Of a DNA stretch of 7,827 nt, positions 1 through 7,338 are shown one piece after another. Within the stretch, counting starts at the first letter, position 1; every line of letters begins with the position of its first letter. Both the position numbers and the translations under genes were made by a program. The stretch spans positions 1 to 7,827 of the forward strand of contig JACQCL010000145.1 of NCBI GenBank assembly GCA_016201645.1, in the 5' to 3' direction. The notes beneath the pieces were generated by a model, which had not been told where the DNA came from, did no database searches, and saw nothing but the letters and a program-made list of their open reading frames with translations. This DNA comes from Candidatus Rokuibacteriota bacterium. Lineage in GTDB: Bacteria > Methylomirabilota > Methylomirabilia > Rokubacteriales > CSP1-6.

Positions 1-2070
1 AGATTTCGCCACCCGCCTCATCTCGTGACTGAGCACGCCCGGCGCGACCTTGAAGACCTCGACGGCCGTGAGGGTGTGGATGTCTTCGCCACGCCGAAAC
101 GCTTCGATCAACGCCGCCTCACCCGAGAGATGAGCCAGAATCCTCAGCTCGATCTGGGAGTAGTCGGCAGCGAGGAAGCGCCAGCCGGGCTCGGGGACGA
201 AGGCCTGGCGGATCCGCCGCCCGAGCTCGGTCCGGATCGGGATGCTCTGAAGATTGGGCTCCGACGACGAGAGCCTGCCCGTGGCGGTCACGAGCTGATT
301 GAAAGACGTGTGGACCCTGCCGGTGGCGGGATGGATGAGGCCCGGAAGGGTGTCGGCGTAGGTGGACTTGAGTTTGGCCAGCGTCCGGTGCTCGAGGATT
401 TTCTGGGGGAGCGGGTGGCCGAGGGCGAGTTGCTCGAGCACGTCGGCGTCGGTCGAGTAGCCGGTCTTCGTCCGCTTCACCGGCGGGAGTTTCAGTTTCT
501 CGAACAGGATCTGGGCCAGCTGCTTGGGGGAGCCGATGTTGAAGGGCTCACCGGCCAGGCGGTGAATTTCCCGCGTGAGGTTGTCCAGCTCGCGCTCGAG
601 CTCCTTGGCGAAGGCTTCCAAGCCCTCGGGGGCCACGCGGATGCCGGTGAGCTCCATGCGCGCTAACACCGGAACAAGCGGTCGCTCAACATCCTCGTAG
701 AGCGTTCGCAACCCATCCTGCTCAAGGAGGGCGGCGGCGTGCTTCCAGTACCGCCAGATCCAGCGCGCGCGCTCCCCTGCCACGCCGGCGATCGCCTCTG
801 CGGGAGTCTCTCCCTCCGGCATCGCCGGAGGCCCCTCGCCGAAGGCCTCGAGACAAAGCTCCTCCAACCGGTAACCCGTGCGCGCGGGGTTCAGGAGGTA
901 GGCGGCGACCGCGGAGTCCTCGAAGCGAATCGGGGCCTCGCCCCGGCGAAGTGCCCACTCGATGAGGAGCTTCAGGTCGTGACCGATGAGGAGCCTCCCA
1001 TCGAGCGGCGGAAGGCGTTCAGCCAGAGGGAAGAAGCCGGGGCCGACCTCGGGGTGGAAGAAGGCGAGGCCGCGGAGGACCGGAGCAGGCGGGCCGCCCG
1101 TCCCACACCACTCGATGGCGAGCGCCGTCGCGGCCGGCAGCGCCCCCGCGTAGGCCCTGAACGCCGACGGCGACGAGAGGATCGGGACCGGCTCGCGCGT
1201 GACGACAACGGCCGGCTGGGGGAGCTGCTTCAGGAGAGTCGAGAATTCCATTTCGGTCCAGAGCGCGCGCAGCCGTTCCCAATCGGGCTCCTGGCGACGC
1301 AGCGCCTCGAGGTCCACAGTCAACGGCACCCGGGTGCTCACCGTGGCCAGCTCGCGGGACAGCAGCGCCTGCTTCCGGTTCTGGGCCAGAACTAGGCGCA
1401 GCTTGCCCCCCACCAGGGGGAGATTCTGATACAGCCGTTCGACGCTGCCGAACTGCTTGATCAGCTTCGCGGCCGTCTTTTCGCCGACTCCAGGCACGCC
1501 GGGGATGTTGTCAATGGCATCGCCCATCAGTGCCAGGAGATCGGGGATCTGAGCCGGCTCGACCTCCCACTTTTCCCTTACCTGACCCTCGTCGAAGAGG
1601 ACCCGATCGCCTTTGGAGCTCGTGGCAAGCACGCGCACCTTGGGGCCGACGAGCTGGAGCATGTCCTTGTCCCCCGTGACCAGCACCACCTCCAGGGGGA
1701 GCTCCCGCACGCGATCCACCAGGGTGCCCAGGATGTCGTCGGCCTCGTAGCCGGAGACCTCCAGCAAGGGGATCCTGAGCGCCTGGAACAACGTCTTGAT
1801 GTAGGGGATCTGCTGGGCCAGATCCTCCGGCATGCCGGGGCGCTGGATCTTGTAGGCCTCGAACGCTTCGTGGCGGAACGTGGGGCCGGGGGCGTCCCAC
1901 GCGATCGCGATGTAGCCGGGCTCCTCCTCGCGAAGCAGTTTCCAAAGCATGGTGCTCATGCCGAAGACCGCGTGGCTCGGCACGCCCCGCGAGGTAGACA
2001 GATAGTTGATGGCGTGGTAGGCGCGATAGAGGTGCGACGGGCCGTCGATCAGGAACAGACGTTCGCTCAT
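1..2070 (-). CDS. polA: DNA polymerase I, 5' part (3' end beyond the left edge)
   Basis: Fills gaps and replaces RNA primers in replication and repair. I translated the minus strand from ATG at 2070 to the window edge: 690 codons, no stop or frameshift. The family is usually about 880-930 residues, so roughly 200 C-terminal residues are missing. The 5' nuclease domain (about 1-265) has D9 in LIDGPSHLYRAYH, EADD at 109-112, VTGDKDM at 131-137, LMGDAIDNIPG at 181-191 and the helix-hairpin-helix GVPGVGEKTA. A 3'-5' exonuclease-like domain follows (about 290-450), but its metal-binding carboxylates are replaced (I319-E320-W321-C322, L369, R434), so proofreading is probably absent. The polymerase domain shows TATGRLSSSEPN from residue 595, motif A DYSQIEL at 636-642 with catalytic D636, and RRVAKS of the O helix (R685 and K689 matching E. 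coli R754 and K758), where the window stops. The start codon overlaps the glnE stop as ATGA with only a weak ribosome site, so translational coupling is likely. Identity is very secure. Confidence 0.97.
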   Translation of the reverse strand, partial: MSERLFLIDGPSHLYRAYHAINYLSTSRGVPSHAVFGMSTMLWKLLREEEPGYIAIAWDAPGPTFRHEAFEAYKIQRPGMPEDLAQQIPYIKTLFQALRIPLLEVSGYEADDILGTLVDRVRELPLEVVLVTGDKDMLQLVGPKVRVLATSSKGDRVLFDEGQVREKWEVEPAQIPDLLALMGDAIDNIPGVPGVGEKTAAKLIKQFGSVERLYQNLPLVGGKLRLVLAQNRKQALLSRELATVSTRVPLTVDLEALRRQEPDWERLRALWTEMEFSTLLKQLPQPAVVVTREPVPILSSPSAFRAYAGALPAATALAIEWCGTGGPPAPVLRGLAFFHPEVGPGFFPLAERLPPLDGRLLIGHDLKLLIEWALRRGEAPIRFEDSAVAAYLLNPARTGYRLEELCLEAFGEGPPAMPEGETPAEAIAGVAGERARWIWRYWKHAAALLEQDGLRTLYEDVERPLVPVLARMELTGIRVAPEGLEAFAKELERELDNLTREIHRLAGEPFNIGSPKQLAQILFEKLKLPPVKRTKTGYSTDADVLEQLALGHPLPQKILEHRTLAKLKSTYADTLPGLIHPATGRVHTSFNQLVTATGRLSSSEPNLQSIPIRTELGRRIRQAFVPEPGWRFLAADYSQIELRILAHLSGEAALIEAFRRGEDIHTLTAVEVFKVAPGVLSHEMRRVAKS

Positions 2071-5000
2071 GCCGCGAACACTCTATCGTACGCCGCGCGA
2101 ACTTCCGCCGTGCGACGCTGGTAGTCGGCCAGGAGCTCGGCGCGCCCCGGATAGTCGAGAGCCTTGGCCAGGCGACCGGGCATTGCGCCCGAGGCTTCGA
2201 GCACGTCGGGCGGGCGGGCCCCGAAGAGCCGGAGGGCCGCGGCGACACGGCGAAGCCAACCGTAGTTGTCGAGCAGAGAGTCGTCGTCGGGAACAAGGCC
2301 CTCGGCAGAGAGAGCCCGGAGCGCCGAGACGGTGTTCGCCCGGCGGACGCCGGGATGCCGCGCGCCGTGGGCCAGTTGGAGCGCCTGAGCGATGAACTCG
2401 ACGTCCACCATCCCGCCGCGGCCGAACTTCACGTGAAACCGCCCGGGAGCCTCTTTCCCTACCTCGAGCTCTATCCGCTGGCGGACTTCCCTGATCTCCT
2501 TGAGCTCCGGAGACGAAAGCCCGCGCTCGTAGACGAGCGACCGCAACAGGCGCCGCACGTTGGCGGCGAGAGCGCGATCGCCGCCCACGAGCCGCGCCTT
2601 GGTGAGCGTCTGACGCTCCCAGAGATCCGACCACTCCCGATAGTACTGCTCGAAGGCTGCCAGGCTCGACGCAAACCCGCTCCCTTTACTGCCGGGACGG
2701 AGGCGCAGGTCAACGGGAAAGACCGTCCCCGCGGCGGTGATATCCCCGAGCACGCTCGTCAGCCGCTCCACGGCCCGGTCGTAGAAGACGTGAGCGTCCA
2801 CCCGCTCCGACCCGTCGGTCGTGCCGTCCTGAGCGTACACGACGAAGAGGTCGAGGTCTGACCCGACGGTCAGCTCTCGCCCACCGAGTTTGCCCAAGGC
2901 GACGATGACGGCCGGAACGAAGCGGCCTGCGCCGTCGCGCGGGACGCCGTATTTTTCGACGTCGGCGTGAACGGCCAGGAGCCAGGCCACAGCCAACGCC
3001 GCTTCGGCCAGAGCCGTCAACTCGCGCGAGAAGCCTTCGACCTCGGTCACGCCCAGGAGCCAGCGCCACGTGATCCCGAGCTCTTCGGCCTGCTTCAGCC
3101 GCCGCAGCCGGTCCTTGCGCTCGGATAGACTGAGCGCCGGGGCCAGGACAGGAGCCAGCGCCCGGCGAAACTCCGGCTCGCGCTTGGGCCTCCTGAACTC
3201 GGACGGGTCCGCGAGCCCCGTGAGGAGTTCGGGCTGCGTGATCAGGAGCTGGGTCAGCAGTTCCCCGCGAGAGCAGAGCTTGACGAGGTTCCCCAGCAGA
3301 TCGGGGTGGTCGGCGAGGAGTTCAAGGTAGCCGGCGCGCGGACCGATCGCCGAGAGGAAACGCTCGAACTGGTGGAGCCCCTCGTCCGGGTCCGGGCTCT
3401 GCCAGAGCGCGTCAAGCAGGATGGGAAAGAGCCGGCGGAGTGCCTGGCGCAAGGGGTCGGGATAGGGGACAAGCGGGCGGCCCTCCAGGATCAAGCGCAG
3501 ATTCTGCCGGGCCCGCTCCGGGTCGGTGAAGCCGGTGGCGCTGAGCGCATGCGTTGAGGGAATACGGACCCGAACCGGCTCCGCCGCGGGGGAAGCCTGG
3601 AAGAATCGGGCAAAGGCCTCGTGCACCTGGCGGGTGACGGCGCGGTACTCGGACAAAAACCGCTTGGCAGCGCGGGCACCCGGCAGGGCGATTCCCATAC
3701 GACGGGCAAGCTGGCCCAAGGCGGCGGGCTCGTCCGGAAGGCTGTGGGTCTGAAACTCGTGGAGGATCTGAAGCCGGTGCTCGACGGTGCGGAGATAAAC
3801 GTAGCCGTGGCTCAGGGCGCGCCCCAGCGGATGGGACAGGTAGCCCCGCTCGACGAGGCGAAAGGTCGCGCGGAGGGTGTTCCGCTCCCTGAGCCAGGGA
3901 TCGTCGCCCCCGTAGAGCAGCTGGAGGGCCTGAACGAGAAATTCGATCTCCCGGATCCCGCCCGTCCCCAGCTTGACGTTCAGCCGCTCGTGCACCCGCT
4001 TCGCGGGTCCCCGGGCACGGAGCGAGCGGTCGATCTCGTTCTTCATGGCGCGAACCTCGGTGAGGATCCCCCGGTCAATCCCCGGCTGATAGACGTACGG
4101 ACGAATCAGGTCGAGGAACCTGCGGCCGACACCCGCATCACCGGCGCAGGCGCGGGCTTTGATCAGCGCCTGACGTTCCCAGAGCTCCGCCCGCTCGGCA
4201 TAATAGGCCCGGTAGCCGGGGAGCGACAGGATCAGCGACCCCACGCGCCCTTCGGGACGAAGGCGAAGATCCACGCGAAAGGCATAGCCCTCCTCGGTCA
4301 CGCTTTCGAGAGCGGCAACGATCTCGCGGGCCAGCCGCCTGAAGTACTCGCCGTTCGGGAGAACCCCGCCGGGGCCCCCGGATGTCTCGCCGTCCTCCGA
4401 GTACACGAAGATCAGGTCAATATCGGACGAGTAGTTGAGCTCTTCCCCGCCTAGCTTCCCCATCCCGATGACCGCGAGGCCCGCTTCGTCGCCGGTCGAG
4501 GTCCGGGGAACGCCGTGCTGGGAGGAGAGCTCTTGGTCGGCCGCCCGCCAGGCCGCATCCAGGCAGACGTCGGCGAGCCGCGACAGCTCCTCCGTCGTCA
4601 CCGTGAGGTCGGCGTCCCCCAGCAGGTCGCGGCTCCCGATCCTGAGGAGGTGGCGGTACTTGAAGCGGCGAAGCACATTCCAGCGCGCCTGGGGCCGCGA
4701 GAAGGGAGCCAGGTCCCGGTCGAGCTCTTGAGCGAGCTCGTCCTTCGCCCACTGCCTCATCGCGGAGGCCTCCAGCAACCACGGCAGGAACGTGGGGTGA
4801 CGCCAGAGCGTGTCGGATAGGACCTGGCTCCCACCGCCGAGCGTCGCCAGGAGATGCGCGGCCCCCGGATGGCTGGCGAGCGTGGGCAGGAACGTGGCCC
4901 GATCGAGCACCGCTCCCAGGCGCTCCAGGTTGTTCAACGCCATGTCCGGGTCCGGCGCCCCGGCCAGAGCACGGAGCAGGCGAGCCAAGCCCGGCGCCAG

Positions 5001-5201
5001 AAGTTCGGCGTCTCGCGGGGTCGGAGTCAGGCTCTGGAGGTTCGTGAAGGCGGACCTGAGGTCGCTGAAGCCGAGCGAGGCGAGAAGACCAAGCGTCCGG
5101 CGGTCGTCTGGCGGAGCCTCGAGGAGCCAGCGGCCATCCCCGACCCGGCCCAGCGCCGCCTCAACGGCATCGTCGGCGGTGGCCGCCCGCCGCTTTTTCA
5201 G
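2067..5201 (-). CDS. glnE: Bifunctional glutamine synthetase adenylyltransferase / adenylyl-removing enzyme
   Basis: Switches glutamine synthetase off by adenylylating a tyrosine and on again by phosphorolysis of the AMP-tyrosine bond, under control of PII, PII-UMP and glutamine; cytosolic. Counting from a CTG at 5201 the protein is 1,044 residues. Two nucleotidyltransferase halves are visible. The N-terminal (adenylyl-removing) half has GMGKLGGEELNYSSDIDL with D260 and D262, then VDLRLRPEGRVG and LWERQALIKAR. The C-terminal (adenylyltransferase) half has ALGKLGGRELTVGSDLDL with D782 and D784, then VDLRLRPGSKG and LWERQTLTKAR. The start is uncertain: the first ATG/GTG/TTG in frame is a TTG at 4988 (973 residues), but the 35 or so codons before it read as GlnE N terminus (LGLLASLGFSDL, then FTNLQSLTPTPRDAELL). 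The frame upstream holds no ATG, GTG or TTG. CTG at 5201 overlaps the glnB stop as CTGA and has GAGG 7 bases upstream. The TGA stop overlaps the polA ATG. Identity is secure; the start is inferred. Confidence 0.95.
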   Translation of the reverse strand: MKKRRAATADDAVEAALGRVGDGRWLLEAPPDDRRTLGLLASLGFSDLRSAFTNLQSLTPTPRDAELLAPGLARLLRALAGAPDPDMALNNLERLGAVLDRATFLPTLASHPGAAHLLATLGGGSQVLSDTLWRHPTFLPWLLEASAMRQWAKDELAQELDRDLAPFSRPQARWNVLRRFKYRHLLRIGSRDLLGDADLTVTTEELSRLADVCLDAAWRAADQELSSQHGVPRTSTGDEAGLAVIGMGKLGGEELNYSSDIDLIFVYSEDGETSGGPGGVLPNGEYFRRLAREIVAALESVTEEGYAFRVDLRLRPEGRVGSLILSLPGYRAYYAERAELWERQALIKARACAGDAGVGRRFLDLIRPYVYQPGIDRGILTEVRAMKNEIDRSLRARGPAKRVHERLNVKLGTGGIREIEFLVQALQLLYGGDDPWLRERNTLRATFRLVERGYLSHPLGRALSHGYVYLRTVEHRLQILHEFQTHSLPDEPAALGQLARRMGIALPGARAAKRFLSEYRAVTRQVHEAFARFFQASPAAEPVRVRIPSTHALSATGFTDPERARQNLRLILEGRPLVPYPDPLRQALRRLFPILLDALWQSPDPDEGLHQFERFLSAIGPRAGYLELLADHPDLLGNLVKLCSRGELLTQLLITQPELLTGLADPSEFRRPKREPEFRRALAPVLAPALSLSERKDRLRRLKQAEELGITWRWLLGVTEVEGFSRELTALAEAALAVAWLLAVHADVEKYGVPRDGAGRFVPAVIVALGKLGGRELTVGSDLDLFVVYAQDGTTDGSERVDAHVFYDRAVERLTSVLGDITAAGTVFPVDLRLRPGSKGSGFASSLAAFEQYYREWSDLWERQTLTKARLVGGDRALAANVRRLLRSLVYERGLSSPELKEIREVRQRIELEVGKEAPGRFHVKFGRGGMVDVEFIAQALQLAHGARHPGVRRANTVSALRALSAEGLVPDDDSLLDNYGWLRRVAAALRLFGARPPDVLEASGAMPGRLAKALDYPGRAELLADYQRRTAEVRAAYDRVFAA

Positions 5202-5536
5202 ATAGCTGCCTCGCCGCGCTCGCCGGTCCGGATGCGCAGGGTCTCGCCGATCGGCAGGACAAAGACCTTGCCATCGCCGATCGAACCCGTCTTGGCCGCG
5301 GCGCAGATGGTGTTCACCACCTTGTCCACGAGGCTGTCGGGCACCACGACCTCGACCTTCACCTTCGGGAGGAAGTCGATGGTGTATTCAGACCCGCGGT
5401 AGAGCTCGGTATGCCCCTTCTGCCGGCCGAAGCCGCGGACTTCGGTGATCGTCATGCCGACGATGCCCAGCTCGGTGAGGGCTTCCTTGACGTCGTCCAG
5501 CTTGAACGGCTTGATGATGGCCTCGATTTTCTTCAT
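5198..5536 (-). CDS. glnB: Nitrogen regulatory protein PII
   Basis: Small trimeric cytosolic sensor of 2-oxoglutarate and ATP/ADP. In its classical role it controls GlnE and NtrB according to nitrogen status. The 112-residue protein has the normal family length and starts MKKIEAIIKPFKLDDVKEAL. The T loop has YRGSEY at 46-51, matching the family uridylylation signature with Y51 present. The B loop TGSIGDGK is at 83-90, and R101 and R103 near the C terminus are the usual nucleotide-contacting arginines. No key residue is missing, so both nucleotide sensing and uridylylation look possible, though no glnD is in the window. ATG at 5536 overlaps the glgA stop (ATGA) and has GAGG 8 bases upstream. 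Longer open sequence in this frame upstream lies inside glgA and is not PII-like. Its stop overlaps the proposed glnE start, so PII and its target enzyme are made from the same message. I cannot separate the GlnB and GlnK paralogues from sequence alone; the glnE neighbour favours GlnB. Confidence 0.97.
   Translation of the reverse strand: MKKIEAIIKPFKLDDVKEALTELGIVGMTITEVRGFGRQKGHTELYRGSEYTIDFLPKVKVEVVVPDSLVDKVVNTICAAAKTGSIGDGKVFVLPIGETLRIRTGERGEAAI
5209..5212 (-). promoter_or_regulatory. Ribosome binding site supporting a CTG start of glnE
   Basis: GAGG inside the last codons of glnB, 7 bases before the CTG at 5201-5199. The spacing resembles the GAGG that precedes glnB itself (5545-5548, 8 bases before its ATG). 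Because these bases also encode GlnB residues (Arg-Gly-Glu-Ala region), the match could be accidental; it is one of two arguments for the CTG start. Confidence 0.4.
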
Positions 5537-7014
5537 GGCTCTATCCTCGTTGATGGAACCGCGGCTTTGAGGGCTTTCCGGTACAGCGAGACATACTGCC
5601 GCGCCGAGGCTTCCCAGGAGAAGTCCTCCGCCATCGCGTTCCGCACGAGCCGTGCCCAGAGCGCGGGTTGACGGAATACCGTGAGCGCCCGGTGGAGGCA
5701 CTCCAGGAGCGCTTCCCCGTTGAAGGGAGCGAAGCCGAAGCCGGTCCCGGTCTGCTTCGCCGGATCGAACTCGGTCACGGTGTCCGCCAGGCCGCCGGTC
5801 CAGCGCACGAGCGGGATCGTCCCGTACCGAAGGCTGATGAGCTGGCCGAGGCCGCACGGCTCGTAGCGGGAGGGCATGAGGAAAAAGTCCGAGCCGGCGT
5901 AGATCCGGCGCGCCAGCGCGGGGTCGTAGCCGAGTCTCACCGCAACCCGCCCCTTACGCCGGCTCGCGGCCTGATCGAACGCCGCTTCGAGGGCCGGATC
6001 GCCTGTGCCTAACAGCACCAGCTGCGCTCCGTTGGCCAGGAGTTCCGGGAGAGCGTCGAGGACGAGGTTGAGCCCCTTCTGCTCGACGAGGCGCGTGACC
6101 AACCCCACGAGGGGGACGGGCTCCTGGGCCAACCCCAGTTCCTCCTGGAGGGCCAGCTTGCAGGCGCGCTTGCCCTGGAGATCCCGGGCGGTGTAGCCCT
6201 TCGGGATCGCGGGATCGCTGGCCGGATTCCAGACGTCGTAGTCGATCCCGTTGACCACGCCGTGGAGGACCCGGCTCCGCTCCTGGAGCACGCCCTCGAG
6301 CCCGCAGCCGAACTCCGCCGTCTGGATCTCGCGGGCATACGTCCGGCTCACGGTGGTGAGGAGGTCCCCGAAGACGAGTCCGCCCTTGAGGAAGTTGATC
6401 TTCCCGTAGAACTCGATCCCCGCGGGCGTGAAGAGGTCCCAGCCCAGACCGGTCATCGGCATGTCGTAGTGCCAGAAGACGCCCTGGTAGGCCAGATTGT
6501 GGATGGTGAACAGGGTCGCGATCTTGGCGAGCGCCGGGTCGTTCCGATAGAGCGTTTCCAGGTACACGGGAACCAGGCCGGTCTGCCAGTCGTTTGCGTG
6601 GATCACGTGCGGGGTCCAGCCGAGGACGCGGAGGGCCTCGACGGCGGCCCGGCAGAAGAAGACGAAGCGCTCGCAGTTGTCCCAGTAGTCGCCCTCTGGG
6701 GTCCCGTAGAGACCGTCCCGGTCGTAGTAGTGGTCCTGGGCCAGGAAATAGATCGGCCCCTTTCCCATCCGCCCCTCGAGGAGCGCGCCTTCTTGGGTTC
6801 GGTCAGCGACGGGGATTCGCAGGCGGGCGATCACCGGGGTGAGCGACCCAGCGTGACGCTCCACGCCCCGGAATTTCGGCATCAGCACGCGGACGTCGTG
6901 GCCGAGCCCCGCCAGCGCCTTGGGCAGCGCGCCGGCCACATCGGCAAGCCCGCCCGTCTTGGCGAACGGCTCAACTTCCGGAGAGATGAACAGTATGCGA
7001 AGTCGTTGGGGCAC
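5533..7014 (-). CDS. glgA: Glycogen synthase (ADP-glucose, GT5 family)
   Basis: Transfers glucose from ADP-glucose to the non-reducing end of a growing alpha-1,4-glucan; cytosolic, glycogen storage pathway. At 493 residues it has the normal length for bacterial GlgA. The N-terminal Rossmann domain opens with ILFISPEVEPFAKTGGLADV, containing the KTGGL substrate loop (K19). HANDWQTGL is at 139-147. The C-terminal domain carries MPSRYEPCGLGQL with E385, the family's catalytic/binding glutamate region, and then a second glycine loop, VRWTGGLADTV at 403-413. The start is GTG at 7014, chosen because GGAGG lies exactly 6 bases upstream (7021-7025), the protein begins at the expected point before the first beta strand, and a promoter lies just upstream. 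The stop overlaps the ATG of glnB. No other glycogen gene (glgB, glgC, glgP) is present here, so its partners must be elsewhere. Confidence 0.97.
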   Translation of the reverse strand: MPQRLRILFISPEVEPFAKTGGLADVAGALPKALAGLGHDVRVLMPKFRGVERHAGSLTPVIARLRIPVADRTQEGALLEGRMGKGPIYFLAQDHYYDRDGLYGTPEGDYWDNCERFVFFCRAAVEALRVLGWTPHVIHANDWQTGLVPVYLETLYRNDPALAKIATLFTIHNLAYQGVFWHYDMPMTGLGWDLFTPAGIEFYGKINFLKGGLVFGDLLTTVSRTYAREIQTAEFGCGLEGVLQERSRVLHGVVNGIDYDVWNPASDPAIPKGYTARDLQGKRACKLALQEELGLAQEPVPLVGLVTRLVEQKGLNLVLDALPELLANGAQLVLLGTGDPALEAAFDQAASRRKGRVAVRLGYDPALARRIYAGSDFFLMPSRYEPCGLGQLISLRYGTIPLVRWTGGLADTVTEFDPAKQTGTGFGFAPFNGEALLECLHRALTVFRQPALWARLVRNAMAEDFSWEASARQYVSLYRKALKAAVPSTRIEP

Positions 7015-7020
7015 GATCGG

Positions 7021-7025
7021 CCTCC
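7021..7025 (-). promoter_or_regulatory. Ribosome binding site of glgA
   Basis: GGAGG on the minus strand, 6 bases before the GTG at 7014. This near-ideal site decides the GTG start of glgA. Confidence 0.8.
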
Positions 7026-7056
7026 GGGTGGGGATGCGCTGCCATTATTCCCACCC
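7026..7056. promoter_or_regulatory. Inverted repeat bracketing the -10 element: possible operator
   Basis: Plus-strand arms GGGTGGG (7026-7032) and CCCACCC (7050-7056) are perfect complements separated by 17 bases. The gap contains the -10 box (7044-7049) and the expected transcription start near 7037. One arm abuts the -10 box and the other abuts the glgA ribosome site. A dimeric regulator bound here could block transcription, but G/C-only arms arise easily in GC-rich DNA, so function is a guess. Confidence 0.3.
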
Positions 7057-7073
7057 CGCGCCCGGCTTGTCAA
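7044..7073 (-). promoter_or_regulatory. Sigma70-type promoter of the glgA-glnB-glnE-polA operon
   Basis: On the minus strand a perfect -35 TTGACA (7073-7068) is followed by 18 bases and a -10 AATAAT (7049-7044, five of six consensus bases). Transcription would start near 7037, giving a leader of about 23 bases before the glgA GTG. It is the best promoter I found upstream of the operon, and no gap between the four genes could hold another outside coding sequence. A 7-base inverted repeat brackets the -10 element (separate entry). Location and spacing are read directly; activity is inferred. Confidence 0.75.
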
Positions 7074-7088
7074 CCGTTCAGAGGGTCT

Positions 7089-7325
7089 TCAGCTTGTTGC
7101 GGCCGGCAATCTTTGTTTGCGCCTTAACCCTCGCTTCGTCTCCTCAACGAGCACCTCCCTCTTTGCCCTATGCTCCCGTCGCGCCGCATCAATTTCCCGG
7201 AGCAGCTCGCCGGCTTCGGTGAGGATGCAGAGCTGGCTGGCCTCTCCTCCTGCGGCGTTGACCGCGTGTGTGCTCTTGTGGGGCAGGATATGCCATCACG
7301 TCGAGCGAGAGGCCAGCCGCCTCAT
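7089..7325 (-). pseudogene. Possible broken small gene: helical open frame with an internal TGA
   Basis: Between the 72-codon ORF and glgA, one minus-strand frame starts ATG at 7325 (MRRLASRST), meets TGA at 7298-7296, then stays open for 68 codons to TGA at 7091-7089. The second part includes SQLCILTEAGELLREIDAARR followed by many Glu, Arg and Lys residues, as in an amphipathic or coiled-coil helix, and its third codon positions favour G/C. After the internal stop there is no ATG, GTG or TTG until late in the frame. I recognise no family. It may be a decayed gene, or chance open sequence in GC-rich DNA; the overlap with a 12-base inverted repeat adds doubt. Confidence 0.22.
7235..7318. repeat. 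Perfect 12-base inverted repeat, 60-base spacer
   Basis: Plus-strand GGCTGGCCTCTC (7235-7246) and GAGAGGCCAGCC (7307-7318) are exact reverse complements. The match does not extend at either end. It lies in the gene-poor stretch between the 72-codon ORF and the glgA promoter. There is no run of T after either arm, so it does not look like an intrinsic terminator. It could be a remnant of a small mobile or palindromic element, or an RNA stem. Confidence 0.5.
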
Positions 7326-7338
7326 CCCATCTACGCTC

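Noticed and set aside
25..666. 213-codon plus-strand open frame within polA
   Set aside because: It lies opposite conserved polymerase motifs (TGRLSS, DYSQIEL) read from the minus strand and itself shows no family motif; a GC-rich shadow frame.
3621..4454. 277-codon plus-strand open frame within glnE
   Set aside because: It lies opposite the N-terminal nucleotidyltransferase domain of GlnE; low-complexity composition, no recognisable domain.
5537..5857. Upstream extension of the glnB frame
   Set aside because: The extra residues are Arg/Pro-rich and overlap the conserved end of GlgA; PII proteins start at MKKIEAIIKP, where GAGG and the ATGA overlap also place the start.
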